A DNA stretch of 64,000 nucleotides from CADEFX01 sp046154585 (GCA_046154585.1 JBJXDX010000168.1:1-64000), one strand, 5' to 3'; positions 22,352 to 30,744 are shown, numbered from the stretch's first letter. Notes: generated by a model from the letters alone, not told the origin. Numbers and translations: made by a program.

Positions 22352-24081
22352 TCCGCAGCATCTTTGCTTGTCAGCAGGCTTTCCCCCGGCTTCACGATCG
22401 TGAACTGCACCGGCTCCTCGGAGATCTGCAACTTGCCGTCGCGCTCCCGCGCGACCGTAAACGTAGATGTGGGGAGGTCACCCTCGCCCGGAAAGTCCGT
22501 GCGGAAATGCGCTCCGCGGGAGTTCGTGCGCCGCAGCGCGGCGGCCGTAATGACCTTGGACATAACGATGAGGTTCTTAAGGTTGAGCCAATCGTGCCAG
22601 GTGAGATTGAATGCGCGATCGGTATCGGCAATACCTGTCGTATTAAGTTCGGTATCGATGGCATCGAGCTGCGCCAGCCCGCGCGTCAAGCTGTCGGCCG
22701 AACGGACAATGCCGACGTCGTCCCACATGAGATCGAGCAGCCGTTCGCGCAGGCCGTTCACATCGCCCGTCTTCTGACGGAATGGATGGGTCGCCGCTGC
22801 CATGCCGGCCTCGATGGCTCCCTCATCAGGCGTGCGATGATCCGGATTGTTTTTGATCCAGCCTGGCATGACATCGCCTGCGATGCCGCCGAATACCGTG
22901 GAATTGGCTACGCCGTTGCCGCCGAGCCGGTTGGCGCCATGCATGCCCCCCGCATCCTCCCCGGCGACGAACAAGCCCGGCCGTTCCGTTGAGGTATTAA
23001 CTGAGCACACAACGCCGCCCATCAGGTAGTGCGCCGTCGGCACCACCTCCACGAGCCCGCCCGCCAGATCGAAGCCGCAATCGGCGCAGCGCTCCACCAT
23101 ACCCTTGAACTGCTTGCGGACCTTTTCAGGTCCCAGGTGCCCCATGCTGATGTAAAGACCGCCTTCCTTGGTCGTGCGGCCGGTACGCATCTCCTCGAAC
23201 ATGGCGCGCGAGACGATGTCGCGCGTCGCCCGCTCGCCGCGCGGGTCGTAGGCGAACATGAAGCGCTCGTGGCTGCCGTTGAGCAGATATCCGCCCGCAC
23301 CGCGCAATCCTTCCTCGATGATGGTGCCGGTCATGCGCGTGTGTCGGCCCGCCAGCACGCCGGTTGGGTGGAATTGGACCATTTCCATGTCGCGCAGGGG
23401 CAGGCCGAGACGCAGCGCCATGGCGAGACCGTCCATGCTCTTGTCGCCGGACGGTGTGTGGTAACGATACATCGTCGGGCCGCCGCCGGTCGCCAGCAGA
23501 ACCGCCTTGGCCTGAACAAAGCGAAACGCCCCAGTGCGGACGTCGATCATCAGCGCGCCGGCGAGCGATTGCCCATCCTTGGCCGGGATCAACTCGACAG
23601 CGCGATGCTCCTCGAGCCGCCGTATGCCCGGCCGCGCCCACACCTGCTCCATCAGCCGGTTGATGATCTCGATGCCCGTCAGATCGCCCTTGTGCACGGT
23701 GCGGTCGAAGGTTTGTCCGGCGAAGGCCTTGCCGTGCAGGCTGCCGTCCGGGTTGCGGTCGAAAAAACACCCGACCTCGTTCTCAAGCTCGCGCACGCGC
23801 TCGACAGCAGTCTCGACCAGCGTCCAGGCGAGCTGCTGGTTCGGCAGCCATTTGCCGCCCTCGATGGTGTCCATGAAGTGGCGCTCGACGGAGTCACCCG
23901 GGATCAGCGAGACGTTATAGCCGCCCTGCACCATGCGCGTGCAGCCGGACTTGCCGAGCAGACCCTTGCTGGCGATCGTGATGTTGAGATCAGAGTCAGC
24001 CTGCAGCGCATGCAGGGCCGCGAACAGCCCCGCGCCGCCCGTTCCCAGGATCAGAATGTCAGTCTGCAGGCGTTCCAGCAT
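22348..24081 (-). CDS. Fumarate reductase/succinate dehydrogenase-like flavoprotein, covalent-FAD His replaced by Cys
   Basis: 577 residues. LGTGGAGL (12-19) binds the ADP part of FAD. The substrate residues of the family are present: FHPTG (His238), EEGLRGAGG, RGERATRDIVSRA (Arg284/287), TAHYLMGG (His351) and GANRLGG (Arg385). In succinate dehydrogenases a histidine five residues before the QGG motif binds FAD covalently; here the same place is Cys47 (SGCTRMVQGG). FAD is therefore probably non-covalent, as in L-aspartate oxidase, which lacks the neighbouring iron-sulfur subunit. The gene follows the two membrane anchors by 18 bases. It should be the catalytic subunit of a membrane-bound complex, favouring reduction rather than succinate oxidation. 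Confidence 0.9.
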   Translation of the reverse strand: MLERLQTDILILGTGGAGLFAALHALQADSDLNITIASKGLLGKSGCTRMVQGGYNVSLIPGDSVERHFMDTIEGGKWLPNQQLAWTLVETAVERVRELENEVGCFFDRNPDGSLHGKAFAGQTFDRTVHKGDLTGIEIINRLMEQVWARPGIRRLEEHRAVELIPAKDGQSLAGALMIDVRTGAFRFVQAKAVLLATGGGPTMYRYHTPSGDKSMDGLAMALRLGLPLRDMEMVQFHPTGVLAGRHTRMTGTIIEEGLRGAGGYLLNGSHERFMFAYDPRGERATRDIVSRAMFEEMRTGRTTKEGGLYISMGHLGPEKVRKQFKGMVERCADCGFDLAGGLVEVVPTAHYLMGGVVCSVNTSTERPGLFVAGEDAGGMHGANRLGGNGVANSTVFGGIAGDVMPGWIKNNPDHRTPDEGAIEAGMAAATHPFRQKTGDVNGLRERLLDLMWDDVGIVRSADSLTRGLAQLDAIDTELNTTGIADTDRAFNLTWHDWLNLKNLIVMSKVITAAALRRTNSRGAHFRTDFPGEGDLPTSTFTVARERDGKLQISEEPVQFTIVKPGESLLTSKDAAE

Positions 24082-24099
24082 CAGGTCGTTCCTGCGGCG

Positions 24100-24450
24100 T
24101 CATGTGCCGATGAGAAAAACGATGGCTACCACCGCAGCAACCGCCGCTACGCCGAGAGCCATCTGCTTCTGTTGCGGCCGCCAGGAGAGATTTTCGACGA
24201 TTAGCACCCGCAGCCCGCCCAAGAGATGCACGGCAAGGGTGAACAGCAGGGCTGTCTCGGCGAGCTTCACGATGGGATTTTGCGTCCACGCAATAAATCC
24301 CTCGAACCGGGCTTCTCCGTCGATTGCCAGCCCGAGTGCCAGAAAATGCAACGGCAGGAAGATGGCGAGCAGTACGCCTGACACCCTGTGGACCTGAGCG
24401 AAAATCCACAACGTGTCCCAGCGATAGGCGGCATTGTGCGGTCCGGTCAT
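24100..24450 (-). CDS. Cytochrome b-type membrane anchor, SdhC/FrdD-like
   Basis: 116 residues with three membrane segments. AQVHRVSGVLLAIFLPLHFLALG contains the HRxSG motif of SdhC-type anchors; His21, His35 and His75 (LFTLAVHLLGGLRVLIVENL) could bind heme b. It would hold the flavoprotein and iron-sulfur subunits on the inner membrane and carry the quinone site. The ATG at 24450 overlaps the stop of the next anchor gene (ATGA). The open frame extends upstream only inside that gene. Confidence 0.82.
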   Translation of the reverse strand: MTGPHNAAYRWDTLWIFAQVHRVSGVLLAIFLPLHFLALGLAIDGEARFEGFIAWTQNPIVKLAETALLFTLAVHLLGGLRVLIVENLSWRPQQKQMALGVAAVAAVVAIVFLIGT

Positions 24451-24776
24451 GGCGCCACCACCGCAATGACGGCACGCGTGCCGAGGACAGCCAGCGCAAT
24501 GCTCGTTCCCCACATGATCGCGTCGGCAGCGGCCGGACGCAATCCGCCCCACTCGATGGCCACTGTCCTGACCCCAATGCCCGCATGGATCGCCGCCGCC
24601 AGAACGAACGTGCCGTAGTAGAGCGCCCACGCGATGCTGCCGCGCGTGCGGCCGAGAATCTCGGCGGCCGACAGGCCTCGTCGCGTCGCGTAAAAGATGA
24701 CGGCAACGTGGATGATGATGAGCGGCACCATCAGCATGGCGGTCGCACGTTGCAGGATGTAGAGCCGCACGTTCAT
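24447..24776 (-). CDS. Second membrane anchor, SdhD/FrdC-like
   Basis: 109 residues, three membrane segments. It begins MNVRLYILQRATAMLMVPLIIIHVAVI; His23 and His64 (AAAIHAGIGVRTVAIEW) are possible heme ligands, and HAGIGVRTVAIEW resembles the H-x-x-x-G-x-R pattern of SdhD-type anchors. Sequence is poorly conserved across the family, so the call rests on size, topology, paired histidines and position between the iron-sulfur and flavoprotein genes. It starts 38 bases after the iron-sulfur subunit stop and overlaps the next anchor by four bases. Confidence 0.75.
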   Translation of the reverse strand: MNVRLYILQRATAMLMVPLIIIHVAVIFYATRRGLSAAEILGRTRGSIAWALYYGTFVLAAAIHAGIGVRTVAIEWGGLRPAAADAIMWGTSIALAVLGTRAVIAVVAP

Positions 24777-24814
24777 GGCGCGATCCCCTTAAGGAATGTC
24801 ATGCCCGGTAGTCA

Positions 24815-25546
24815 TCACCCTAGCTCTCCCCTGATGTACGCCTGCATCGTGCGCCGCTTGAGCCCGGCAATGGATGCCGTGGGATTGAGATGAGCCGGGC
24901 AGAGCTGCTCGCAGCTCTGATGCGAGTGGCAGTTGTGGCACCCGCCGTCGGCGGCGACGGCCGCCAAACGCGAGCGGTTGCCGGCGTCGCGGATGTCGTT
25001 GACGAGCGTCCAAGCACGATTGAGTGCGGCCGGGCCCATGTAGGCGTCGTTCCAGCGCACCGTATCGCACGCCGCGTAGCAGACGCCACAGTTGATGCAC
25101 TCGATGGCAGCGTCGGCGGCACGGCGCTCCGCGCTCTGGGGGCTGACAACGGCGAGTGGATCGGCGCGCGTCTGCGAAGGGGCAAAGCGGCCCTCGGCGC
25201 GCTGCCACTTCTCGAAGAAAGGCGCCATGTCGGCCGCCAGGTCCTTGATGATCGGGAGGTTGGCAAGCGGGCCGATCTCGAGCTTGCCGTCGGCAACCAC
25301 TTTGGAAACGTGTGTGCGGCAGGTCCAGCGCGGACGTCCGTTTACCGTCATGGCGCACGAGCCGCACACGCCCACACGGCAGGCGAACCGGTAGGACAGC
25401 GTCGGGTCGGAGTGACGCTGCACCCATGTGACGATATCGAGCACGGTCTGGCTTTGCCGCAGTGGCACAGTGAACGTCTCGTAGCGGCCGTCTTCACGTC
25501 CGCGCCAGACTGAGACCTCGATGGTGTCGGCGGGGTCTGCCGTCAT
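24815..25546 (-). CDS. Succinate dehydrogenase/fumarate reductase-like iron-sulfur subunit
   Basis: 243 residues. The N-terminal ferredoxin domain binds a 2Fe-2S cluster with Cys56, Cys61, Cys64 and Cys76. The C-terminal domain has CINCGVCYAAC (Cys150, 153, 156, 160) and CHSHQSCEQLCP (Cys206, 212, 216), the same spacing as SdhB, giving a 4Fe-4S and a 3Fe-4S cluster. An additional Cys203 is present. It transfers electrons between the flavoprotein and the heme b/quinone anchors. The ATG overlaps the stop of the sulfite-oxidase-like gene upstream (ATGA), a strong sign that the two are made together. Confidence 0.93.
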   Translation of the reverse strand: MTADPADTIEVSVWRGREDGRYETFTVPLRQSQTVLDIVTWVQRHSDPTLSYRFACRVGVCGSCAMTVNGRPRWTCRTHVSKVVADGKLEIGPLANLPIIKDLAADMAPFFEKWQRAEGRFAPSQTRADPLAVVSPQSAERRAADAAIECINCGVCYAACDTVRWNDAYMGPAALNRAWTLVNDIRDAGNRSRLAAVAADGGCHNCHSHQSCEQLCPAHLNPTASIAGLKRRTMQAYIRGELG

Positions 25547-26700
25547 CGCACCGTGACCTGCACCTTGTGCACCGCGTTGTTACCGAAGCCGCCCCGGTCG
25601 AACGCTGCGCTCAGAGGCTGTGTCTGTCCGTTGATATCCGTCGCCCGGCAGGCGAGTTCGTGCTCGCCGCGCGTCGCGCGCCAATCGAAGCACCAGCCAC
25701 GCCAGACGTATGTGCCCGCTGGCGGATCGAGCTTGGCTTCCGACCACATACCGTTGACGCCGAACTCGACCTTGGCAATCGGTGTGGCATTGCCGGACCA
25801 TGCACGGCCATGCACGGTCACCTGCCCGGCATCGACGAGGCGCGCCTGACTGTACCAGTCCGGAACCCCCGGCGGCACCATCAGCGATTTGACGCGGATA
25901 TGCGTCACCGGCACGCCCGGCTCCCCAGCGTTCGTTCTATAAATATAGGACTGCACCTGCTCATAGCCGTCGTAGGGCACGGTCAGCGCCTCAATGCGGT
26001 TGAGCCATTTGACGCTCGCCATGCCGTACCAGCCAGGCACGATGAGACGAAGCGGAAAGCCGTGCTGCGGCAGCAACGGTTGCCCGTTCATGGCGTACAC
26101 CAGCAGCACATCCTCCTGCACGGCAAGCTCAGGCGTCAGGCTCCGGCCATAGTTGTGCTCGTGGCCCCTATCGAAGCCGCGATCCGCACCCGTGAAAGAT
26201 ATGTCGACCACGTCGGCAGCCAGACCCGCACGCTCGAGGACACCCTTGAGCGGAGTCCCTGTCCATTCCGAGGTGCCGACGGCCGTGTGCAGCCACGGCA
26301 TGCTCGGCCAGCGCGGCGCAATGTGGGCCCGTCCGCTGCCGGCACATTCCAGAGTGACGCGCAACGTCTTCTGCGGCAGGCGCCGGATCTCGTCGAGCGT
26401 CAGCGTCAAAGGGGTCGCCACCCTGCCGCCGATTTCGAGCCGCCACGCCTCGACATCAGGCACGTATGGCACATCGAAATGATTAAGGAGGTAATGCAAC
26501 CCGGCCGGCGTCACATCATGGCGCAGCATTTCGAGTAACGCACCGTGATTGCGGTTGGCGAGATAGACTTCCTCGCGCGCAAACAGGTCGTCGGTATGCG
26601 TGCGCGGTGCGGGATCGAAGAAGGGGTTGTGCGGCAACGGCTGTGCTTCCGATCGATGGATCTGGGCTCTGCGGATCGTCGAACGCCGTATCGGTAGCAA
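25543..26700 (-). CDS. Sulfite-oxidase-family molybdopterin oxidoreductase
   Basis: Up to 385 residues. The molybdopterin domain has VTLECAGSGR with Cys119, the expected molybdenum ligand, then GADRGFDRGHEHNYGRSL, LLVYAMNGQPLLPQHGFPLRL and GWYGMASVKWLNRI, all typical of sulfite oxidases/SoxC relatives. The C-terminal third is the immunoglobulin-like dimerisation domain. No Tat signal is visible, so it may be cytoplasmic. The only start I can find is TTG (26700, or 26637, giving 364 residues), with no good ribosome-binding site; the N-terminus is uncertain. It heads the seven-gene operon. Oxidation of sulfite or an S- or N-oxide is possible. Confidence 0.85.
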   Translation of the reverse strand: MLPIRRSTIRRAQIHRSEAQPLPHNPFFDPAPRTHTDDLFAREEVYLANRNHGALLEMLRHDVTPAGLHYLLNHFDVPYVPDVEAWRLEIGGRVATPLTLTLDEIRRLPQKTLRVTLECAGSGRAHIAPRWPSMPWLHTAVGTSEWTGTPLKGVLERAGLAADVVDISFTGADRGFDRGHEHNYGRSLTPELAVQEDVLLVYAMNGQPLLPQHGFPLRLIVPGWYGMASVKWLNRIEALTVPYDGYEQVQSYIYRTNAGEPGVPVTHIRVKSLMVPPGVPDWYSQARLVDAGQVTVHGRAWSGNATPIAKVEFGVNGMWSEAKLDPPAGTYVWRGWCFDWRATRGEHELACRATDINGQTQPLSAAFDRGGFGNNAVHKVQVTVR

Positions 26701-26854
26701 AGCGGGAGGCTGCCAACAAGGCGATGCTGAGGCGCCTGCATGGCTCAGGCCCTCTCGGCGGTTCCACAGCTTTCGCGTGCAGCCGCCCTACCCCACCAGG
26801 CGCGAATCTGATCTGGCATCGGATGGACTACGGTGCCGGGCAGGGGCTGATCTC

Positions 26855-27700
26855 ATGGCGAATTTCACCACGCACATCGGCGTCGGCACGATCGTCAGTG
26901 GCGGCTTGGCCACGCTGACGCTGGCCGCCAACGTCATCGCCCCCGAAAATCTCATTGCCGTCACGATGGCGGGGGTGCTGGGGAGCGTTCTGCCGGACAT
27001 CGACCTGAAGGATTCGCGCCCGAGCCGCGCTCTGTTTTCCGGGCTGGCCGTCTTCTTCTCCTTCGTGGTGCTGTTTACGTTCGCCCACCGGTTCTCCGTG
27101 GCTGAGCTGTGGATCTTGTGGCTCGGCACGCTGTTGGGCGTCCGATACCTCGTACACGCGATCTTCCATCGCATGTCCTATCACCGCGGCATCTATCACT
27201 CGATCCTTGCGGCTCTGTTCTTCGCCTTCTTCACGGCGGTCGTCTACAAGCATCTGCTCGGGCGGCACGAAGGTGTCGCTTGGCTGGCCGCCGCCTTCAT
27301 GTTCGTCGGCTACATGGTGCATCTGACGCTCGATGAGATCTACAGCGTCGATGTGATGGATACGCGTGTCAAGGCCTCCTTCGGGACTGCTATCAAGTTT
27401 CTCGACAAGAAGCATCCGGGCCATTCGGCAGCGATGGCAATTGCGGCTGTTGCGGCCTTCATGCTCACCCCGTCGACCGCGACATTTGTCGACGGTATGC
27501 GCTCACGCGAGGTGTGGGCGGGGCTGCACCAGCGCTTGCTTCCCAAGGACCGTTGGTTCGGCGTCGTGAGTTGGCCGGGCCGCATGGTGGCGCACGACAG
27601 CCCCATCGGCACGGGTCAAGCCGAAACGAAGGGTGAGAGCGCGCCGGCATCGGAACTTTCGACTGGCTCCATCACCCGGCAGCCCACAGGGACGCAGTAG
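26855..27700 (+). CDS. YdjM-family (DUF457) membrane-bound metal-dependent hydrolase
   Basis: 281 residues with four or five membrane segments. Family features are THIGVG near the start, SVLPDIDLKDS, HRMSYHRGIYHS and GYMVHLTLDEIYSVD, which supply histidines and aspartates that probably bind a metal. The E. coli homologue YdjM is SOS-regulated; its activity is unknown. Beyond residue 200 there is a soluble tail rich in Ser/Thr. The ATG at 26855 has AGGGG 9 bases upstream; an in-frame extension upstream overlaps the divergent sulfite-oxidase gene and is unlikely. It converges with the TetR gene. Confidence 0.82.
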   Translation: MANFTTHIGVGTIVSGGLATLTLAANVIAPENLIAVTMAGVLGSVLPDIDLKDSRPSRALFSGLAVFFSFVVLFTFAHRFSVAELWILWLGTLLGVRYLVHAIFHRMSYHRGIYHSILAALFFAFFTAVVYKHLLGRHEGVAWLAAAFMFVGYMVHLTLDEIYSVDVMDTRVKASFGTAIKFLDKKHPGHSAAMAIAAVAAFMLTPSTATFVDGMRSREVWAGLHQRLLPKDRWFGVVSWPGRMVAHDSPIGTGQAETKGESAPASELSTGSITRQPTGTQ

Positions 27701-27715
27701 TTTCGGCCGAGATGA

Positions 27716-28336
27716 TCAGGCGCCTTTTCCGGCGCCGGCGTTCGCTCTCAGGCCAGCTAGATAGTGCGTCACGAGGTCGGCGACGAACGGACCGGCAGCT
27801 TCTGTTGTGATGTTGGACAGCTTGTTCGCTGTGGACAGAGATGTAATGCCGTGCACGCCAGCCCAAAGCACGCGCGCCGCTCGCTTGCGGCTCGCGTCGG
27901 CGCCCGGAGCAAAGTGCGGCTCCAATGCGGTCTCGACGCGCGTCATTAGCAACTCGAGCTTTTGCTGATACCAGGCCGGCGTATCGGTTCCGCCCGGCAT
28001 GTAGTGCTCGAACAGCAGATTCCAGAGCTTTGGCCGTTCGTGCGTGAAAGCGAGGTACGCCTGCGCCAGCTCCCGCGCTTGATCCTGCGGGGCGCTTTGG
28101 GTGAGCGCGCCTGCGAGACGTGCGTCGAGTTCATCGAGTACGCGCGCTTCGACGTGCAAGACGACGTCGTCGAGGTTCTCGAACATATTGTAGATCGTGC
28201 CGGGCGAGTAGCCGATGCGGCGCGCGATTTCGCGGGCCGATAGGCCGGCCAGACCGTTACTTTCGATGATGGCCTGCGCAGCATCCAGAATGAGCTGGCG
28301 CAACTGGTCCGGTGTGTGTGTCGAGCGCCGGCCCAT
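27716..28336 (-). CDS. TetR-family transcriptional regulator
   Basis: 206 residues. The N-terminal DNA-binding domain is clear: LILDAAQAIIESNGLAGLSAREIARRIGYSPGTIYNMFENLDDV, a helix-turn-helix with the family's conserved tail. The C-terminal ligand domain (WLNLLF-like LWNLLFEHY, WAGVHGI) resembles the TetR_C WHG group (DUF with WxGVHG motif) that responds to small molecules. The ATG at 28336 is used; a TTG at 28360 is possible. It lies 80 bases after a TadE gene on the same strand but is probably not functionally tied to the pilus. Target genes are unknown. Confidence 0.88.
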   Translation of the reverse strand: MGRRSTHTPDQLRQLILDAAQAIIESNGLAGLSAREIARRIGYSPGTIYNMFENLDDVVLHVEARVLDELDARLAGALTQSAPQDQARELAQAYLAFTHERPKLWNLLFEHYMPGGTDTPAWYQQKLELLMTRVETALEPHFAPGADASRKRAARVLWAGVHGITSLSTANKLSNITTEAAGPFVADLVTHYLAGLRANAGAGKGA

Positions 28337-28416
28337 GATCCCTCGAGGGGCGATGAACAATCTTCAGTACAATACCATATGGGGCTTTTGTGTGCACCTG
28401 CAACGTATGCTCAGGG

Positions 28417-29007
28417 CTACATCGTCGCGCCAGTGACGCAATGAATCGGCAGGAGGTGAACGCAGGCTCCGTTGCGTGGCCTCAGATAAAACTTCTCTTC
28501 CATCGTAAACGCTTCGCTGATGAAGTAGCTGAAGATCAAGGGCGTGTAGTTATAGAACGCGCGTCCGACGATCGTGCTTTCACCTGCCACCAGAAGGCCT
28601 TGCGGCATGCCGAACGGTGCTGGGGAATTCCGGGTATATGGTGTGCCACCGCGGTTGTTGCGCGACCAGTCGACCACATAGTTGAGCGCGCCCGGATTGC
28701 CGGGAACAGCCTGCGCCTTGACGCTGACGACTTCGACGGTCAGGGCGCTGAGGTCATACGGTGCAATGAGCTGCCCGACGATGGACATGTCGCGGTCAAC
28801 TTGGGCCGTGGTCACGCCCTCAGACGGCGCGCGCGCGACAAGGTCGGCAATTGCACTGGCGGCCTGCGTGACTCGGCGATCGACGGTGATGGCCTGGCTG
28901 AACTCGACCGAGCCGACGAACATCATAAACATCAGCGGTGCGATCATCGCAAATTCCAGTGCGGCCGCACCTTGGGCGTTGCTGATCAACCTGCGCAACA
29001 GACGCAT
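28417..29007 (-). CDS. TadE/TadG-like minor pseudopilin
   Basis: 196 residues. ISNAQGAAALEFAMIAPLMFMMFVGSVEFSQ is a type IV prepilin-like N-terminus, with the cleavage Gly followed by AAALEF and a conserved Glu five residues on. Cleavage by the CpaA peptidase is expected. The periplasmic part is not conserved. The ATG at 29007 (AAGGG upstream) is chosen; a TTG 81 bases earlier is improbable. It is second in the minus-strand group of Tad genes. Such proteins assist pilus assembly; TadE versus TadF cannot be told apart. Confidence 0.8.
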   Translation of the reverse strand: MRLLRRLISNAQGAAALEFAMIAPLMFMMFVGSVEFSQAITVDRRVTQAASAIADLVARAPSEGVTTAQVDRDMSIVGQLIAPYDLSALTVEVVSVKAQAVPGNPGALNYVVDWSRNNRGGTPYTRNSPAPFGMPQGLLVAGESTIVGRAFYNYTPLIFSYFISEAFTMEEKFYLRPRNGACVHLLPIHCVTGATM

Positions 29008-29084
29008 CAGGCTGCCCTTGGTCGACTTCTTTGCGGAATGGGGCACTTGCGTACTCTCCAGTGTTTCGTGGCGCGGTCCGTACG

Positions 29085-29651
29085 TCAATCCGGATATGGT
29101 TCGGTTCGGAAGGCTGTCGCGGCCTGGATGAGGCGCGATCCGCCGTTCATGTCACCGAGCCTGATGAAGGGGATCTTGTTGGCGAACTCCCATTCGAAGC
29201 ACAGCGTGACCAGCACAACCTGATTGGCGGCGCCCGGTGAGTACGTCGTAAGATTAGCGAGCGAGCCGTTGCTGAGGCATTCGGCGCGCGAGACCACCGG
29301 CGTCATATCGGCTTCTGCAAAGCTGCGCACATTGACGAGCAGCTTGTTTTGGCAGTCGACGAAACCCGGAATGAAGCTGCACACCGTGTTCTTGAATTGC
29401 ACGTCGGTCATGCCGGCCTTCTGGGCCTGGCCGGTACGGATGAGGCGCGAAGCCTGCTCCAAGCCGTTTTCCAGCGTGAACGTCGTGAAAAAGTACAGAC
29501 CGATGCCTATGATTCCGTAGAGGAACAGAAGGAACGGCATACCGACGATGGCGAACTCGACTGCAGTCGCACCCGATCGGTCTGTGCGCCAGCGCGATAT
29601 CAATCGCGCCACACGGTAGTTCTTGGCTGTCAACGCGATACTCATGCCCAT
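29085..29651 (-). CDS. TadE-like minor pseudopilin
   Basis: 188 residues. After a short basic leader, RSGATAVEFAIVGMPFLLFLYGIIG gives the prepilin-like processing site (Gly before ATAVEF) and membrane segment. Four cysteines in the periplasmic part (positions near CSF, CQN, ECLS, LCFEW) could form disulfides. Start is ATG 29651; an in-frame ATG two codons later is also possible. It precedes the second TadE-like gene by 77 bases on the same strand and belongs to the Tad pilus locus. Confidence 0.82.
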   Translation of the reverse strand: MGMSIALTAKNYRVARLISRWRTDRSGATAVEFAIVGMPFLLFLYGIIGIGLYFFTTFTLENGLEQASRLIRTGQAQKAGMTDVQFKNTVCSFIPGFVDCQNKLLVNVRSFAEADMTPVVSRAECLSNGSLANLTTYSPGAANQVVLVTLCFEWEFANKIPFIRLGDMNGGSRLIQAATAFRTEPYPD

Positions 29652-29776
29652 CCGCTCACGTATGTCGCAGCGATAAGGCCAATTTGAACTTAAATGCGTG
29701 AATGAAGTGTTGATAAGAGCCGACGCAACTCGGCCCTGGTAAAGGTAGCGTTAAGTTCTACCCACAGCCTGTCGGA

Positions 29777-30286
29777 CTATTGATTCTGCGCGGCCTGGCT
29801 TTGATCGGCCTGCCCTTCGGAGAACCTGATCTTACGCTCAGAAGCCCGCACAACGCCGTCGAAGTAGGTCTGGTCGTCGCCTACGACAAGCGACGGATTG
29901 CATTGCGGCGTGCAGTTATAGGATTCCCTCTTACTGCCCTTTTGCAGGTTGACCACGCGGACTTCATCGCGCACGACGATGACCCGTGCCTCATGGATGA
30001 CCTTGCGCTCAGAATCGAGGGCGATGACATTCGTGATGCCGAAACTCTTGCCCGTCACCACCAGCAGTTCCGTGGATTGGATGGAGACATCGGCAATCGT
30101 AGGGTTGCCGATGATAAATTCGGAGACTTTGCTCGGCATACGCAGGATCTGGGACTGGTCGTATTTGACGATCAGGTCATCGGCGGCCGCAGCAGGTGCC
30201 ACACCGGTCGTTGCGAATGCGCAAGCGATAACAACGCTGATAGCTGCTTTTGCCGCAATTGAGCGGCCGATGGATGTAACACACAT
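29777..30286 (-). CDS. Free-standing secretin N-domain protein (CpaC N-terminal homologue)
   Basis: 169 residues. A signal peptide (ending near APAAAA) is followed by DLIVKYDQSQILRMPSKVSEFIIGNPTIADVSIQ and FGITNVIALD, the same beta-rich N-domain found at the start of CpaC (residues about 75-150 of that protein, where RELRDVIVSNPEIMDAVVQ aligns). There is no secretin pore domain. The C-terminal third has NCTPQCNPS, a likely disulfide, and a Gln-rich tail. It may bind CpaC or cap the secretin. ATG 30286 is favoured over an upstream TTG that adds a non-signal leader. It heads the minus-strand Tad group. Confidence 0.75.
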   Translation of the reverse strand: MCVTSIGRSIAAKAAISVVIACAFATTGVAPAAAADDLIVKYDQSQILRMPSKVSEFIIGNPTIADVSIQSTELLVVTGKSFGITNVIALDSERKVIHEARVIVVRDEVRVVNLQKGSKRESYNCTPQCNPSLVVGDDQTYFDGVVRASERKIRFSEGQADQSQAAQNQ

Positions 30287-30489
30287 GTCGATGTGATCCC
30301 CTGCACGCGAGTCAGCCTGATTAGGCCAGGAAATGGTGAATGAATGGCAAACGCGCAAATGCCGGGGGCGAATTTGTTAATAGAGCCCGGACGGTGACCG
30401 CGGTTGGAACCCTCTATTACTTGAAATCAATCACGCTCGGCAGATTGGCAGATTGATGCCTGTGACCTGCAAATTCGAACTCGTGCAAT

Positions 30490-30504
30490 TTAAACGGCCA
30501 TTAA
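30490..30504 (+). promoter_or_regulatory. CtrA-type box, exact TTAA-N7-TTAA
   Basis: TTAA at 30490-30493, seven bases ACGGCCA, TTAA at 30501-30504. This is the exact consensus of the alphaproteobacterial cell-cycle regulator CtrA. It lies 69 bases upstream of the flp1 ATG and, being symmetric, could also serve the divergent secretin-domain gene. CtrA activates pilA in Caulobacter. Confidence 0.6.
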
Positions 30505-30573
30505 TGGACAGTCGCGTATGAATTGAATGTTGCGCAATCAGGTGTCGCGGCGCTCGGGCGCGGAGATCCAACA

Positions 30574-30744
30574 ATGAAGATACTGGTCAGATTTGCCGCC
30601 TGCGAGGCCGGAGCCACGGCCATCGAATATTCTTTGATCGCAGCTCTTATCGCCGTCGGCATCGTCAGTGCTGTTCAGGGCGTTGGCAATGAGGTCAAGG
30701 TTCCGTTCGAGGAAGCTGAGGCGGGGCTCAAGAAGCGTCATTGA
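30574..30744 (+). CDS. flp: Flp-family pilin subunit 1
   Basis: 56 residues. Class IVb (Flp/Fap) prepilin: short leader MKILVRFAACEAG, then ATAIEYSLIAALIAVGIVSAV with the Gly cleavage site, Glu five residues later and the hydrophobic helix. It ends GLKKRH, as does its neighbour at 31011 (GLKKRV), with which it shares the helix and C-terminus. GGAGAT before ATG 30574 is the ribosome-binding site. Cleavage by CpaA would release a mature pilin of about 43 residues. An exact CtrA box is 69 bases upstream. Confidence 0.92.
   Translation: MKILVRFAACEAGATAIEYSLIAALIAVGIVSAVQGVGNEVKVPFEEAEAGLKKRH

Noticed and set aside
25543..26700. A twin-arginine signal on the sulfite-oxidase-like protein
   Set aside because: The N-terminus has arginines (RRSTIRR) but no hydrophobic core after them, so export is unsupported.
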